Of a stretch of 21,626 nt of DNA, positions 7,684 through 15,135 are shown piece by piece. The DNA comes from a virus. The translations under genes were made by a program, and so were the position numbers. Location: IMG/VR virus record IMGVR_UViG_3300028891_000138, positions 1 to 21,626 of that record, one strand, 5' to 3'. The notes beneath the pieces were generated by a model. That model was not told the origin of the DNA and searched no databases. It worked only from the letters and a program-made list of their open reading frames with translations. Within the stretch, counting starts at the first letter, position 1, and each line of letters begins with the position of its first letter.

Positions 7684-7692
7684 AAAAATACA
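7684..7692 (+). promoter_or_regulatory. TATA-like box of the head gene block
   Basis: AAAAATACA is centred about 28 bases upstream of ATG 7716, the spacing of a leaderless archaeal transcript. No Shine-Dalgarno sequence precedes the ATG, which supports this reading. It would drive the protease-scaffold, decoration and capsid genes. Confidence 0.5.
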
Positions 7693-7715
7693 TTTGCCTT
7701 AAAGAAAAGTAATTG

Positions 7716-8765
7716 ATGTACAAAGCAACCTTTGAGTCACCGCTACTTTGGAAGAAGCTGGGGCCAATCTTAAGGGTAGAGGGAGTTCTCCTCTCAGAAG
7801 GTACTTTCACTGGCCTCGAAGGGAAACCAGTGCATTTCTCGGCTGACGTCCTGCAGAAATACGGCGAGACATTTCTCGGCAAGCCCATCGTGTATCCACA
7901 CACCATAGACGAGGGAGACGAGAAGCAGCTTGCCTGTGGCTTCATTTCGGAAGTTGCTTTCGATGGTGGCTCACTGCTCTTCTCTGGCTATGTCTATGAC
8001 CCCAAAGTCTGCGAGCTGATTGAAACAGGCAAACTCGATGCGTTTTCTGCAGAGGTTGAGATTGAGGAGAGGTTCTGCCCTGAGTCTGGCTGGTTCGAGG
8101 CAGAAAGGCTACGTGGCACCGCCGTAGCCCTGACCTCGAATCCAGCCTGCCCAGAGTGTCGCCTCTTAGGCGCGACACCTGTGCAGCTGGAAAGCGGTGC
8201 GTCAGAAGAGGAAGAGGAGGTGGAGAAAGTGAGTGAGGAGACCACGGCTTCGGCTGTGGTCACTCAAGCGGAGGTAGGCACTTACCCACTGCCGAGGCCC
8301 ACTGTGGTTTCAGTGGCTGCTGTCGACTACGCTTTGAAGCAGATGGGCCTTTCTGACGCAGACATACAGAAGTTCTGGGATGTGATATCGGAGAAGTATC
8401 CGTATCCGTATCCCACTCCGACTGCCACTGGCGAGGCAAGCGAGGCCTCCGAGGAGCTTCAGAAGGAGCTCGAGAACCTCAGGAAAGAGCGTGACGAGCT
8501 CCTCAAGAAGTACAATTCTATACTTGAGGCTCGCAAGGAGGCCTACATTGCTGAGATAAAGAAGCTCGACAAGAAGTTCGACGCTACGAAGCTGCTTGAG
8601 GGCGTTGACGACATTGAGATGCAGCTGAAGATGCTGGAGAGCTACCTGGAGAGCCTCAAGCGCATAACGCCTGCTAAGCTTGAGCTCTCCCCAGAGAAGA
8701 GCGTCGAGCAGCAAGTTAAGAAAGTTGTCGAGGAGCTGTTTGGACCTGGGTTTGTGGAGGTGTGA
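7716..8765 (+). CDS. Prohead protease fused to scaffold
   Basis: Capsid maturation protease joined to the scaffold that shapes the procapsid (349 residues). Residues 1-155 look like an XkdF/Mu-I-type serine protease domain, with a histidine in YPHTIDEG (H62), a GFISEVAF strand (about 75-82) and a serine in DAFSAEVEIEE (S111) that I propose as catalytic. A CPECR pair lies near 145. An acidic linker (SEEEEEVEKVSEE) and a YPYPYP hinge lead to a charged coiled coil (about 240-330), the scaffold part. Fusions of this type sit directly before the capsid gene, as here. ATG 7716 is preferred over the adjacent TTG 7713 because it fits the leaderless promoter. The exact protease family is not certain. 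Confidence 0.78.
   Translation: MYKATFESPLLWKKLGPILRVEGVLLSEGTFTGLEGKPVHFSADVLQKYGETFLGKPIVYPHTIDEGDEKQLACGFISEVAFDGGSLLFSGYVYDPKVCELIETGKLDAFSAEVEIEERFCPESGWFEAERLRGTAVALTSNPACPECRLLGATPVQLESGASEEEEEVEKVSEETTASAVVTQAEVGTYPLPRPTVVSVAAVDYALKQMGLSDADIQKFWDVISEKYPYPYPTPTATGEASEASEELQKELENLRKERDELLKKYNSILEARKEAYIAEIKKLDKKFDATKLLEGVDDIEMQLKMLESYLESLKRITPAKLELSPEKSVEQQVKKVVEELFGPGFVEV
8396..8413 (+). repeat. Triplicated GTATCC hexamer
   Basis: Three perfect GTATCC copies encode the YPYPYP hinge of the protease-scaffold protein. It looks like slippage expansion within a linker. Confidence 0.7.
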
Positions 8766-8770
8766 TGTGA

Positions 8771-9274
8771 ATGGCGATAGTACATCTTCCAGGCACAATG
8801 GTTTCGTTCAAGTGCACCGATGCTCTTGACGAGAAGGGCTACGTCCTTGCTCTCGCCAACGATGGTACAGTACACAAGTGTGCAGCCGACGAGCGCCCGT
8901 TTGGTGTCGCTTTCAAGGACACCAAGAACCCGATAACCGAGGTTGCCGAGGCTAACAGGAATGTGCCTGTCGTACTGCACGGCGTGGCATACGTGCAGTA
9001 TGAGATAGGCGTTGGAGAAGACATTAAGCCTGGCGACTGGGTTGGCATGAAGGGCGCCCACTCTGCTGGCCGTGTCACCAAGTTCGTCGAGGGTGACACA
9101 ACGACTGCTTGGCCAGACACATACGATGCTGCCACAGCTGAGACAATAACCGACGAGATAATCGGCGTCGTAAGAGAGTACGACCTGGTGGTTGGCGTTG
9201 CCCTCGAGGCTGTGGATGCGCCTGCTGAGGGCACCAAGACTGGCCTCCTCAAGGTTCTGTTGGTGAGGCTGTAA
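8771..9274 (+). CDS. Capsid decoration-like protein (DUF2190-like)
   Basis: Small beta-rich protein (167 residues) that likely binds the outside of the capsid and stabilises it. Features shared with the DUF2190/decoration group: an N-terminal DALDEKGYVLALANDGTV segment, RPFGVAF, a central VPVVLHGVAYVQ strand, IKPGDWVGM, and a C-terminal strand ending KVLLVRL. The place between protease-scaffold and major capsid genes is the usual one. A GGAGGTG ribosome-binding site (8756-8762) precedes ATG 8771 and overlaps the end of the previous gene. Family assignment is by pattern only. Confidence 0.72.
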   Translation: MAIVHLPGTMVSFKCTDALDEKGYVLALANDGTVHKCAADERPFGVAFKDTKNPITEVAEANRNVPVVLHGVAYVQYEIGVGEDIKPGDWVGMKGAHSAGRVTKFVEGDTTTAWPDTYDAATAETITDEIIGVVREYDLVVGVALEAVDAPAEGTKTGLLKVLLVRL

Positions 9275-10158
9275 TGAACCTCCAGGAGATAGTTGAGAAG
9301 ATAAAGCTGCAGGTGGCCACTGAAAGCGACGTAATAAAGAGAGAGGTCATCAGAGAAGTCATCTACAAGAAAGTCGAGGAAATGCTAGTGTGGGGCAAGG
9401 TTGTCCCGACGGTCGAGCTGAGGCAGCCTGACATACGCTATGAGTTCCCGAGCAAGATTGACGTTGCTGGGCCTATAGCTCCTGAGACTGAGGCTCCGCC
9501 TGAGCTAGTCACTTGGAGCCACGTCGACGTGTCGCTGTACGACAAGTATGAGGGACGCTTTGTCATCACTGACATGGCCAGGCTGCGCCAGCTCGATAAG
9601 GAGCAGTACAGGGCTGGCGTGAGGAGACTGGCCGAGGCTATGGCTAAGGCTGAGGACGCTGAGATACAGGCGGCCATCGAGGCGGCTGCTGGAAACACGA
9701 TAGCTGCCACGGCTGCCTGGAACGCTGCTGGTGCCGACCCTGCTGCAGACATGATAAACGCTCTGCAGAAAGTGTTGGCTGCTGAGGACGTCACCATAGA
9801 CGACATGAAGAACGTTGCCTTCGTAATGCCAGTCAACTGCTACACAGTGATAATGAAGCTCCAGGACATAGCCAACATACGTACTAGCCTGCTTGAGTGG
9901 ATGCAGGATACGTATGGCGTCAAGTTCTATCCAACCAAGACGCTGACAGACACGATGTACTGCCTCGTCGCTGGTGAGGAGACTGCAAGGCACTTCGTCC
10001 TCAGGCCAGAGGGCATACCTCTGGTTGAGGAGCGCAGGATACCTGGCGTGGGTCAGGAGTACATCATAAGAAGGTTCTTCAAGACTTGGGTGGTGCCTGA
10101 CTCCGCTGACGTGACCACGTCGAGCAGAATCTGTAAGGTGACGGGTGTCTGGGCGTAA
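9274..10158 (+). CDS. Major capsid protein, HK97 fold
   Basis: Main shell protein (294 residues). The N-terminal helix (about 1-40) leads to a segment rich in P and E typical of the E-loop region, then VTWSHVDVSLYDKYEGRF, an alanine-rich helix (RRLAEAMAKAEDAEIQAA, about 116-134) matching the spine helix, and a C-terminal P-domain with FVMPVNCYTVIMK and GVKFYPTK. This is the layout of HK97-fold capsid proteins that lack a long cleaved delta domain. ATG 9274 overlaps the decoration stop (TAATG), with GGTGAGG upstream. Isoleucine is mostly ATA, unlike the ligase gene. Confidence 0.87.
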   Translation: MNLQEIVEKIKLQVATESDVIKREVIREVIYKKVEEMLVWGKVVPTVELRQPDIRYEFPSKIDVAGPIAPETEAPPELVTWSHVDVSLYDKYEGRFVITDMARLRQLDKEQYRAGVRRLAEAMAKAEDAEIQAAIEAAAGNTIAATAAWNAAGADPAADMINALQKVLAAEDVTIDDMKNVAFVMPVNCYTVIMKLQDIANIRTSLLEWMQDTYGVKFYPTKTLTDTMYCLVAGEETARHFVLRPEGIPLVEERRIPGVGQEYIIRRFFKTWVVPDSADVTTSSRICKVTGVWA

Positions 10159-10190
10159 ATAAGTAAGTGACGTCCACATCCACTCCCATA

Positions 10191-10201
10191 TTTTTTTGTT
10201 T
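10191..10201 (+). terminator. T-rich terminator after capsid gene
   Basis: Seven T, then GTTTG T, follow the capsid stop by about 32 bases with no hairpin. It resembles an archaeal oligo-T terminator and would separate the highly expressed head block from the neck genes. Confidence 0.5.
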
Positions 10202-10221
10202 GTCGTTTGAGGGTGATGCTC

Positions 10222-10479
10222 ATGAGTGAGCTTGCCGAGAGATTGGCCAGACTCGAAGCGACTGTCGATGCACTCAAAGAAGACATGTCTGAAGTTAAGT
10301 CTCTCTGGAAGTGTCTCGACCAGAAGATTGATAAGATGTCGAGACAAATCGTCCAGCTCAACGATTACATGCATGGAAGAGCTGGTAACACGAAGTGGGT
10401 GCTCACTCTCTTGATTTCTATGAACGGGGCTTTGTTTGCAGCTGTGTTAGCCTTGTTGAGGGTGATTGCAGGTGGCTGA
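10222..10479 (+). CDS. Small coiled-coil protein with C-terminal membrane segment (XhlA-like)
   Basis: Encodes 85 residues. Residues 1-55 form a heptad-rich coiled coil (LAERLARLEATVDALKEDM), and residues about 59-80 (WVLTLLISMNGALFAAVLAL) form one hydrophobic helix. This two-part build is like XhlA/hemolysin-XhlA-type proteins that accompany holins. Sequence shows only coiled coil plus membrane helix; a role in lysis or as a neck/tail accessory is inference. ATG 10222 is chosen because GAGGGTGAT (10209-10217) stands at good spacing. It overlaps the next gene by eight bases and sits unusually between capsid and neck genes. Confidence 0.65.
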   Translation: MSELAERLARLEATVDALKEDMSEVKSLWKCLDQKIDKMSRQIVQLNDYMHGRAGNTKWVLTLLISMNGALFAAVLALLRVIAGG

Positions 10480-10918
10480 AGTCGTTGTAAGAGTTAAGTG
10501 GGGTCGCATTCCAATTTTAGGTCGTTTAGTTAGCAGACTGCGTAGAAGCGTGTTGCAGGAAGTTGCTCAGACTGCTGTGCGGATTATGAAAGAAGAGGCT
10601 CCTGTCAGGACTGGCCGTCTCAGAGCAAGCATTCGAGCCGAAATCGAGGATACTGAGGCGAGGATTGGCCCAACAGTTGACTATGCCAAGTATGTGATTT
10701 GTTGGACGAGACCTTCTCCAGGCCGCTACGTGCCTGCAATAGGGAAGAGGCTTGTCAACCCAAGGTTCTTCCATGCAAAGTCAGGCAAAGTCTTGATGCG
10801 TGACATAGGCATGCACCCAGGCACACCCGCAAACCCATTTGTAGAAAAGACATGTGAGAAGCTCAAGCAAGTTCTTCCCAGACTTCTTGAAACGGAGGTG
10901 AAGACATGGTTACAGTAA
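10472..10918 (+). CDS. HK97 gp10-like neck/tail completion protein
   Basis: Encodes 148 residues of the HK97-gp10 type, which sits at the head-tail joint. The diagnostic segment is KEEAPVRTGRLRASIRAEI (about 44-62), followed by DYAKYVIC and a C-terminal PANPFVEKTCEKLKQ helix. This order (AP-RTG-LR-SI, YA-YV, PANPF) is characteristic of the family. GTG 10472 is preferred over TTG 10466 because GGTGAT (10461-10466) then has a normal spacer. It lies in the neck cluster before the connector and terminator genes and overlaps the next gene by 13 bases. Confidence 0.85.
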   Translation: MAEVVVRVKWGRIPILGRLVSRLRRSVLQEVAQTAVRIMKEEAPVRTGRLRASIRAEIEDTEARIGPTVDYAKYVICWTRPSPGRYVPAIGKRLVNPRFFHAKSGKVLMRDIGMHPGTPANPFVEKTCEKLKQVLPRLLETEVKTWLQ

Positions 10919-11262
10919 GCGATGTGAGGGCATTCCTTGCAGACTTACCCTCTTCCTTAGTGTCTGACCAAACCATAGAGAAGGCTATTTCTGTTGCCGA
11001 GACAATTGTCAATGCATATGCCAGCGTTGAGGCACCTCCAGAAGACTATGAGAATGCCATCTTAGTGCAGGCCGCCTGGATTACACTTGTATCCTACGCA
11101 ACTGTCATTGAGCGCTCCACAGGTGAGATTCCTCCTGCTGTCGTTGAGCGTCTGAGGGACTTGAGGACTATCGCAGAAAGAGTCTTGCAGGCTGTGTCTG
11201 GCACTAAAGAGACTTTCATGCCTCCCTCAACTATGTCAAAAGCTTTGGAGGATGAGCTATGA
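10906..11262 (+). CDS. Head-tail connector-like protein
   Basis: Encodes 118 mostly helical residues, like the gp6/gp15-type adaptors that bind below the portal. The pattern is VSDVRAFL near the N-terminus, then IEKAISVAETIVNAY and ENAILVQAAWITLVSYAT, a common helix arrangement in the adaptor group. The function is inferred from size, helix content and position between gp10-like and tail terminator-like genes. A GGAGGTGAAG sequence precedes ATG 10906. It overlaps both neighbours, ending ATGA with the next gene. Confidence 0.68.
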   Translation: MVTVSDVRAFLADLPSSLVSDQTIEKAISVAETIVNAYASVEAPPEDYENAILVQAAWITLVSYATVIERSTGEIPPAVVERLRDLRTIAERVLQAVSGTKETFMPPSTMSKALEDEL

Positions 11263-11666
11263 GCTTGGCAGACTACTACCAGTCTCTCGTAGAGAAAATC
11301 AAGTCTGTTGTCGAGGGCACAGGTGTCTTCAAAGAAGTCCACATTGGATGGAAAGAGAGGGTCGATGCTTTTCCATCAGCGTTTATCATTCCAGCCGAGG
11401 TCACTCAGAGGCCAGTCTCTACTCAATCTGAATACAGGTTTAGGTTTGCCATTCAAGTTGTCGACAGAAAGAGCGACCCGCTTGAAGGCTTGAAGGCTGT
11501 CATGTCTCACCTATGCAAAGTGTCTGAGGCTCTCACAGCAGACAGGACTTTGGGTGGCCTTTGCCTCAACTTGGAAGTCTTGTCGTTTTCTCCTTTCGAG
11601 AGAGTGTCTGAGATGCTCAACTATTGGGGCAGTTTGTCTGTTGTTTGTCTCACAGTGAGAGACTAA
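11259..11666 (+). CDS. Tail terminator-like protein
   Basis: Encodes 135 residues, matching in size and layout the proteins that cap the tail tube and join it to the neck. It has an N-terminal helix (YYQSLVEKIKSVV), PSAFIIPAEV, then strands with YRFRFAIQVVDR and a helix DPLEGLKAVMSHL, an alpha-beta pattern common to lambda gpU/SPP1 gp17-type terminators. The C-terminal strand SLSVVCLTVRD ends the fold. The assignment leans on position directly before the tail tube gene; sequence similarity alone would not prove it. The start overlaps the previous stop by ATGA. Confidence 0.62.
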   Translation: MSLADYYQSLVEKIKSVVEGTGVFKEVHIGWKERVDAFPSAFIIPAEVTQRPVSTQSEYRFRFAIQVVDRKSDPLEGLKAVMSHLCKVSEALTADRTLGGLCLNLEVLSFSPFERVSEMLNYWGSLSVVCLTVRD

Positions 11667-11717
11667 CGTTAAGCAACGTTTAGCTGACGTTTAGCATGCG
11701 TTAGGCTAATGTTTAGC
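11666..11717. repeat. Five phased 11-bp repeats upstream of tail tube promoter
   Basis: Five copies of a 9-base core close to ACGTTTAGC begin at 11666, 11676, 11687, 11698 and 11709. The spacing is 10, 11, 11 and 11 bases, close to one helix turn, so all cores face the same side of DNA. Cores two and three are identical; the others differ by one or two bases (ACGTTAAGC, GCGTTAGGC, ATGTTTAGC). The array begins at the terminator-like stop codon and ends just before a TATA-like sequence. A cooperative regulator site is the natural reading. Confidence 0.8.
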
Positions 11718-11719
11718 CC

Positions 11720-11728
11720 TTATATTAT
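11720..11728 (+). promoter_or_regulatory. TATA-like box next to the phased repeats
   Basis: TTATATTAT starts three bases after the last repeat core. It would start transcription near 11750, giving a leader of about 40 bases for the tail tube gene. It may be an alternative to the element at 11758. Confidence 0.4.
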
Positions 11729-11757
11729 CCCTCAGCCTTCACTCCTTCACTTGTATT

Positions 11758-11766
11758 GATATACAT
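11758..11766 (+). promoter_or_regulatory. TATA-like box for a leaderless tail tube transcript
   Basis: GATATACAT is centred 27 bases upstream of ATG 11789. The ATG has no Shine-Dalgarno sequence before it, in contrast to neighbouring genes, so a leaderless transcript is likely. Confidence 0.55.
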
Positions 11767-11788
11767 GTGCCCACAGAAATGATACACG

Positions 11789-12757
11789 ATGAGGGTTCTT
11801 GGGATAGGCAAGGAGACGAGCTTCAAGAGCGGAGCTACGCCAGACCTGTGGCTCGACTTGGTTGGCCACTCAGTGTCAGTCAGAAGAGAAAACCTGTGGC
11901 TTGAGTCGGCTTGGCACAGAACGCCCCATACAATGCTTGGAGGCCCATACGTAGCCGAAGGAGACATCGACCTGATTTTGACGCCACACGGAACGTTACG
12001 ATTAGTTTACCTTGCCATGGGACGACTTGCCTCAACTGAGGCCGATGATGATACTTCACCAACGGCTTGGAAACATGACATTAAGATAACGGATGACCAG
12101 CTTCCCACTGCTGAGTTCGACATCTTCTTCGACAACTATAACTTTAAAGTCCTTGGAGCTGTAGTGAGAAGACTAGAGATATCTATGGTGGCTAGAGAGC
12201 TTGTAGCCGCCACCGTAGGCATTCTGGGAGCTAAGGTACAAGTCGGCACTGGAGGTGGTAGCTCTCCAGCTGAAGAAAAACCTTGGTACCCTTCTACCGT
12301 TGTTGTGAAAAAGGATGGCACAGAGATTCCTGGAAAAGTACAGGCTTTTCGTTTAACAATTGAAAACTCGGTTGCAGACGATGCTCATGTGCTCGGAAGC
12401 TTAGAGCTGCCAAATATGTTTACTCAGGGAGTCGAGGTTTCTGGTGAGATAGAAATACAATTTTCCGACTGGGACGAATATCAGAGCTTCCTTGGAGGTT
12501 CAGAGCCACAGCAAGAAGTTTCTCCTTGCTTTTTGGAGGTTTACATATACGGAGACGAAACTGGCTCTACTGTTGCAGATTTTGAGCGTCACTGTATGAA
12601 AATCTTTCTAAGCAGATGTTACTACACCGAAAGCGATGTCCATTTCACCAGAAGAGAACGGGTTGTGCAGAGAATATCGTTCAAAGCAGCATCCAAGATA
12701 GGCGATGTAGGCGCGCCTTTGTCCATATGGATTTACACTACGAGGAGTGAGCCATGA
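11789..12757 (+). CDS. Major tail tube protein
   Basis: Encodes 322 residues, the probable subunit of the tail tube through which DNA passes. Signs are the N-terminal LGIGKETSFKSGATP, found in many tail tube proteins as a lead into the first strand, a beta-rich body with a repeated layout (FKVLGAVVRRLEISM and PGKVQAFRLTIENS both precede tube-like strands), and a central GGGSS linker suggesting two related tube domains. Its own promoter region fits a protein needed in many copies. It lies between tail terminator and tail assembly chaperone, the usual place. The next gene overlaps by ATGA. Confidence 0.8.
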   Translation: MRVLGIGKETSFKSGATPDLWLDLVGHSVSVRRENLWLESAWHRTPHTMLGGPYVAEGDIDLILTPHGTLRLVYLAMGRLASTEADDDTSPTAWKHDIKITDDQLPTAEFDIFFDNYNFKVLGAVVRRLEISMVARELVAATVGILGAKVQVGTGGGSSPAEEKPWYPSTVVVKKDGTEIPGKVQAFRLTIENSVADDAHVLGSLELPNMFTQGVEVSGEIEIQFSDWDEYQSFLGGSEPQQEVSPCFLEVYIYGDETGSTVADFERHCMKIFLSRCYYTESDVHFTRRERVVQRISFKAASKIGDVGAPLSIWIYTTRSEP

Positions 12758-13101
12758 CGTTCGCCGAAGAGTATCGTAAACAGTTGTACAAGGTTGTGGA
12801 GGTTCCAAGTGGCTTTAAGTTTAAGATACGCAAACTTACTTTGACAGCCTTCAACGAGCTGATGAAGGCTGCCCCTCCAGCAAAGCCTGGCGAGCCAGTC
12901 GACTTCTCCAAGTTTACTGAAAAGATACCAGTCGTCTTGCTTGAATGCGTCGTCGAGCCTAAGCTGAGTGACAAGCCAAGCAAGAACAGGCTTTCTGTTC
13001 ACGAGTTGTCTGCCGTCGACCAGCAAGTCCTCTTCATGGAAATCTTGAAGCTGAGCGGCCTTACAGAGGAAGCCTTGGAAAAGCTTAAGTCCTTTCGCTG
13101 A
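12754..13101 (+). CDS. Tail assembly chaperone, short form (gpG-like)
   Basis: Encodes 115 residues with the chaperone-like layout: an N-terminal strand pair (EVPSGFKFKIRKLTLTAF), a helix with ELMKAAPP, and a helical C-terminus. Proteins of this type bind the tape measure and tube subunits during tail assembly and are made in two forms by ribosomal frameshifting. That fits here, since a second open frame continues coherently past the stop at 13099-13101. The gene sits between tail tube and tape measure, as expected. Confidence 0.78.
   Translation: MTFAEEYRKQLYKVVEVPSGFKFKIRKLTLTAFNELMKAAPPAKPGEPVDFSKFTEKIPVVLLECVVEPKLSDKPSKNRLSVHELSAVDQQVLFMEILKLSGLTEEALEKLKSFR
13090..13101 (+). other. Probable frameshift site of the tail assembly chaperone
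   Basis: The end of the short frame reads TCC TTT CGC TGA. If the Phe tRNA on TTT (13093-13095) slips forward one base it pairs with TTC, and GCT at 13097 follows in the long frame. The long frame has stops at 13046-13054, so the switch must occur between 13055 and 13101. Relative to the first frame the change is +1, equivalently -2. The exact slip codon is inference. Confidence 0.55.
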
Positions 13102-13300
13102 GTCGCCTATAGGGCAGCTTGCAGGGGCAGTAGCAGTCATGACTGGCCAAAGGCCCAGCGACTTACTTGAACTTGAGGCTCCAATCTACATTAGACTGCT
13201 GTTCGACGCGATGGTGCTGAGCCAACAAGCCGAGCCCGAGTCTCTTGCCGACCGTATCCGTAGAAAGTATCTGAGGTGGCCCTCATGGCTGAAGCGGTAA
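13097..13300 (+). CDS. Tail assembly chaperone, frameshifted extension (gpT-like)
   Basis: This 67-codon stretch has no start of its own and follows the gpG-like gene in the +1 frame, ending with TAA at 13298-13300. It reads AESPIGQLAGAVAVMTGQ, then SDLLELEAPIYIRLLFDAMV and a basic LADRIRRKYLRWPSW tail, clearly coding and typical of the T part of frameshifted chaperones. Joined at 13096 the long form has about 181 residues. The tape measure start lies inside its last codons. The short form alone would be much more abundant than the long form in related systems. Confidence 0.75.
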   Translation, partial: AESPIGQLAGAVAVMTGQRPSDLLELEAPIYIRLLFDAMVLSQQAEPESLADRIRRKYLRWPSWLKR

Positions 13301-15135
13301 TCAACATTATCCTTCGTTGGAGAGAAGAGCTGGTCGACGCCTATGAGCGGGTTAAACGTAGAATGCAGGAGCTCTCTGCTGTACGCTATGTTCCTGCCAA
13401 GAGAGCATATGACGAGCTTAAGAAGCATCTCTGGGAGCTGCACGAGGCTTATGCTGAAGGTGCCATAACTGCCAAAGACTTTGTCCAGAGAAGCACCGAG
13501 ACTCGTAGAAAGCTTGAAACCATTGCTCCTGTCGTGAGAGGCATTGAAGGCGAGTTCAGAGAAGTGGGCCGCCGTGTCAGCTCTGTAGGCCGCTTCTTCA
13601 TACGCTTGTCTTGGCAAATGGGTGTTGTCGGATGGATTTTCACATTCCACATGAAACGTATGGTAACATTCGCGAGGCAATGGTACACGAGGCTTAGGAC
13701 TTTCGTCAAGAGAGTCGTACGCATCTTCGTTGGCTTCCTCAAGAAAGTGGCTGAGTTTCCAAAGAGCCTCCAGAGTGCAGCTGAGGCTCTTGGTTGGCTT
13801 CAAGTAACAGGTATGCTGTCTTCTGTGGCTATGCAAGAATTGTCTTCTATAATGGCAGGCCTCGTACAGCTTGGACCACAGGTAAAAGCACTGTTCGAGG
13901 CTTGGCAAGCAACTTTACTTGCAGTCGCCCTTGCCATCGCTGAGGGACTTCAGCCATACATTCAAAGCCTCGTAAACATTCTGTTTGAATTGGCCTCTTC
14001 TCCTGTGTTAGACTGGCTCTCAGACCTCGTGGGAGCCATTGCAGGAGCAGTTGTGCCTGCACTACAGCAGTTTGTAAGCAACTTGTCTGGCCTTGTAGAG
14101 GCACTCCCACCAATAGAGCAACTTTCGCAGAGCTTCCAGAGACTGGCAGAGACAATCTTTAGTGCAGCCTCTTCATTCATCGAAGCCTTCTTGCCTGTCA
14201 TTCCAAGCATCATTGACGTCTTGACGAGTTTAGCTGAGACGCTTAGAGAACATGTGGCAGAGCTTGCTCCTGCATTCGCCGAAGCCTTCGAGCATGTTGG
14301 AGGCGCTCTCGAGGCTATCATTCCAGTCTTGCCTGAAATCACGACCACACTCGCAACATTCACTGAGATGTGTGCCAAACTCTTCTCAGTCTTGTATGAC
14401 ATGTTGGGGCCACAGATACTATCCATTATGCTGGCATTTAACATGCTGGGGCCAGTCATAACTGCTGTTGCCTCGTCAGTCGATGCTCTTGGCTCAGTGT
14501 TAATGAACCTGCCGCAAATCGTTGAAGGAGTCAGCTATGGCTTCCAGATTCTTGGCAGTGTGTTTAACTTCTTAGCAGCTAATCCGATAGTTTTGGTCAT
14601 AGCGGCAATCGCTGCTGTTATTGCAATCCTCGTCCGGCTGTACCAAACAAATGAACAGTTTAGAAACTTTGTCAACTCTTGTTGGAACGCAATCCAGAAT
14701 GCAGTCTCTGTGGCCGTCACAGGCATCATTACTTCTCTCCAAGGAGCACTCAACTGGCTTCAGCAACTCATCGACATGATAAACAAAGTCAAAGAGGGCT
14801 TCAAGAAGGTTCTCGACTGGCTTAAAGAGAATATTTGCTTTGCCCACATTATAGGAGACTCTGTGTCTCAGGCCATCAGACACCTCAACAATCTTCACGC
14901 CACCACTCACAAGACTGTCCAGGTCATCAGAAGAGAGCTTCGAGGCGTTTCTATGCCAGCAGGCAGAGTTGAGTTTGCTGCTCCTGAGAGAAGAATGGCT
15001 GCCCCACGTTACACTCCCATCAACATCAACATGACATTTGAAAATATCACGTTGAGTGAAGAGCTTGACTTTGAGAGGTTCATTGATGAAGTGTCGAGTC
15101 GAGTCGCGTCTGCTGTGAGAGGTGTCTCTGCATGA
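13285..15135 (+). CDS. Tape measure protein
   Basis: Encodes 616 residues that set tail length and are ejected into the host with the DNA. It is largely helical with long charged and coiled stretches near the N-terminus, hydrophobic stretches mid-protein (for example WQATLLAVALAIAEGLQPYI) and NPIVLVIAAIAAVIAILVRL near residue 430-450, a likely membrane-inserting segment. This composition and its place after the chaperone pair identify it. By the usual rule of about 1.5 angstrom per residue the tail would be near 90 nm. ATG 13285 is preferred over GTG 13276 because GAGGTGG (13274-13280) lies at good spacing before it. Confidence 0.88.
   Translation: MAEAVINIILRWREELVDAYERVKRRMQELSAVRYVPAKRAYDELKKHLWELHEAYAEGAITAKDFVQRSTETRRKLETIAPVVRGIEGEFREVGRRVSSVGRFFIRLSWQMGVVGWIFTFHMKRMVTFARQWYTRLRTFVKRVVRIFVGFLKKVAEFPKSLQSAAEALGWLQVTGMLSSVAMQELSSIMAGLVQLGPQVKALFEAWQATLLAVALAIAEGLQPYIQSLVNILFELASSPVLDWLSDLVGAIAGAVVPALQQFVSNLSGLVEALPPIEQLSQSFQRLAETIFSAASSFIEAFLPVIPSIIDVLTSLAETLREHVAELAPAFAEAFEHVGGALEAIIPVLPEITTTLATFTEMCAKLFSVLYDMLGPQILSIMLAFNMLGPVITAVASSVDALGSVLMNLPQIVEGVSYGFQILGSVFNFLAANPIVLVIAAIAAVIAILVRLYQTNEQFRNFVNSCWNAIQNAVSVAVTGIITSLQGALNWLQQLIDMINKVKEGFKKVLDWLKENICFAHIIGDSVSQAIRHLNNLHATTHKTVQVIRRELRGVSMPAGRVEFAAPERRMAAPRYTPININMTFENITLSEELDFERFIDEVSSRVASAVRGVSA

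Noticed and set aside
9505-10374. 289-codon open frame on the - strand
   Set aside because: Antisense to the major capsid protein and the following small gene; composition and lack of any motif mark it as a shadow.
13186-13908. 240-codon open frame on the - strand
   Set aside because: Antisense to the tape measure and chaperone extension, both clearly coding; no domain features.
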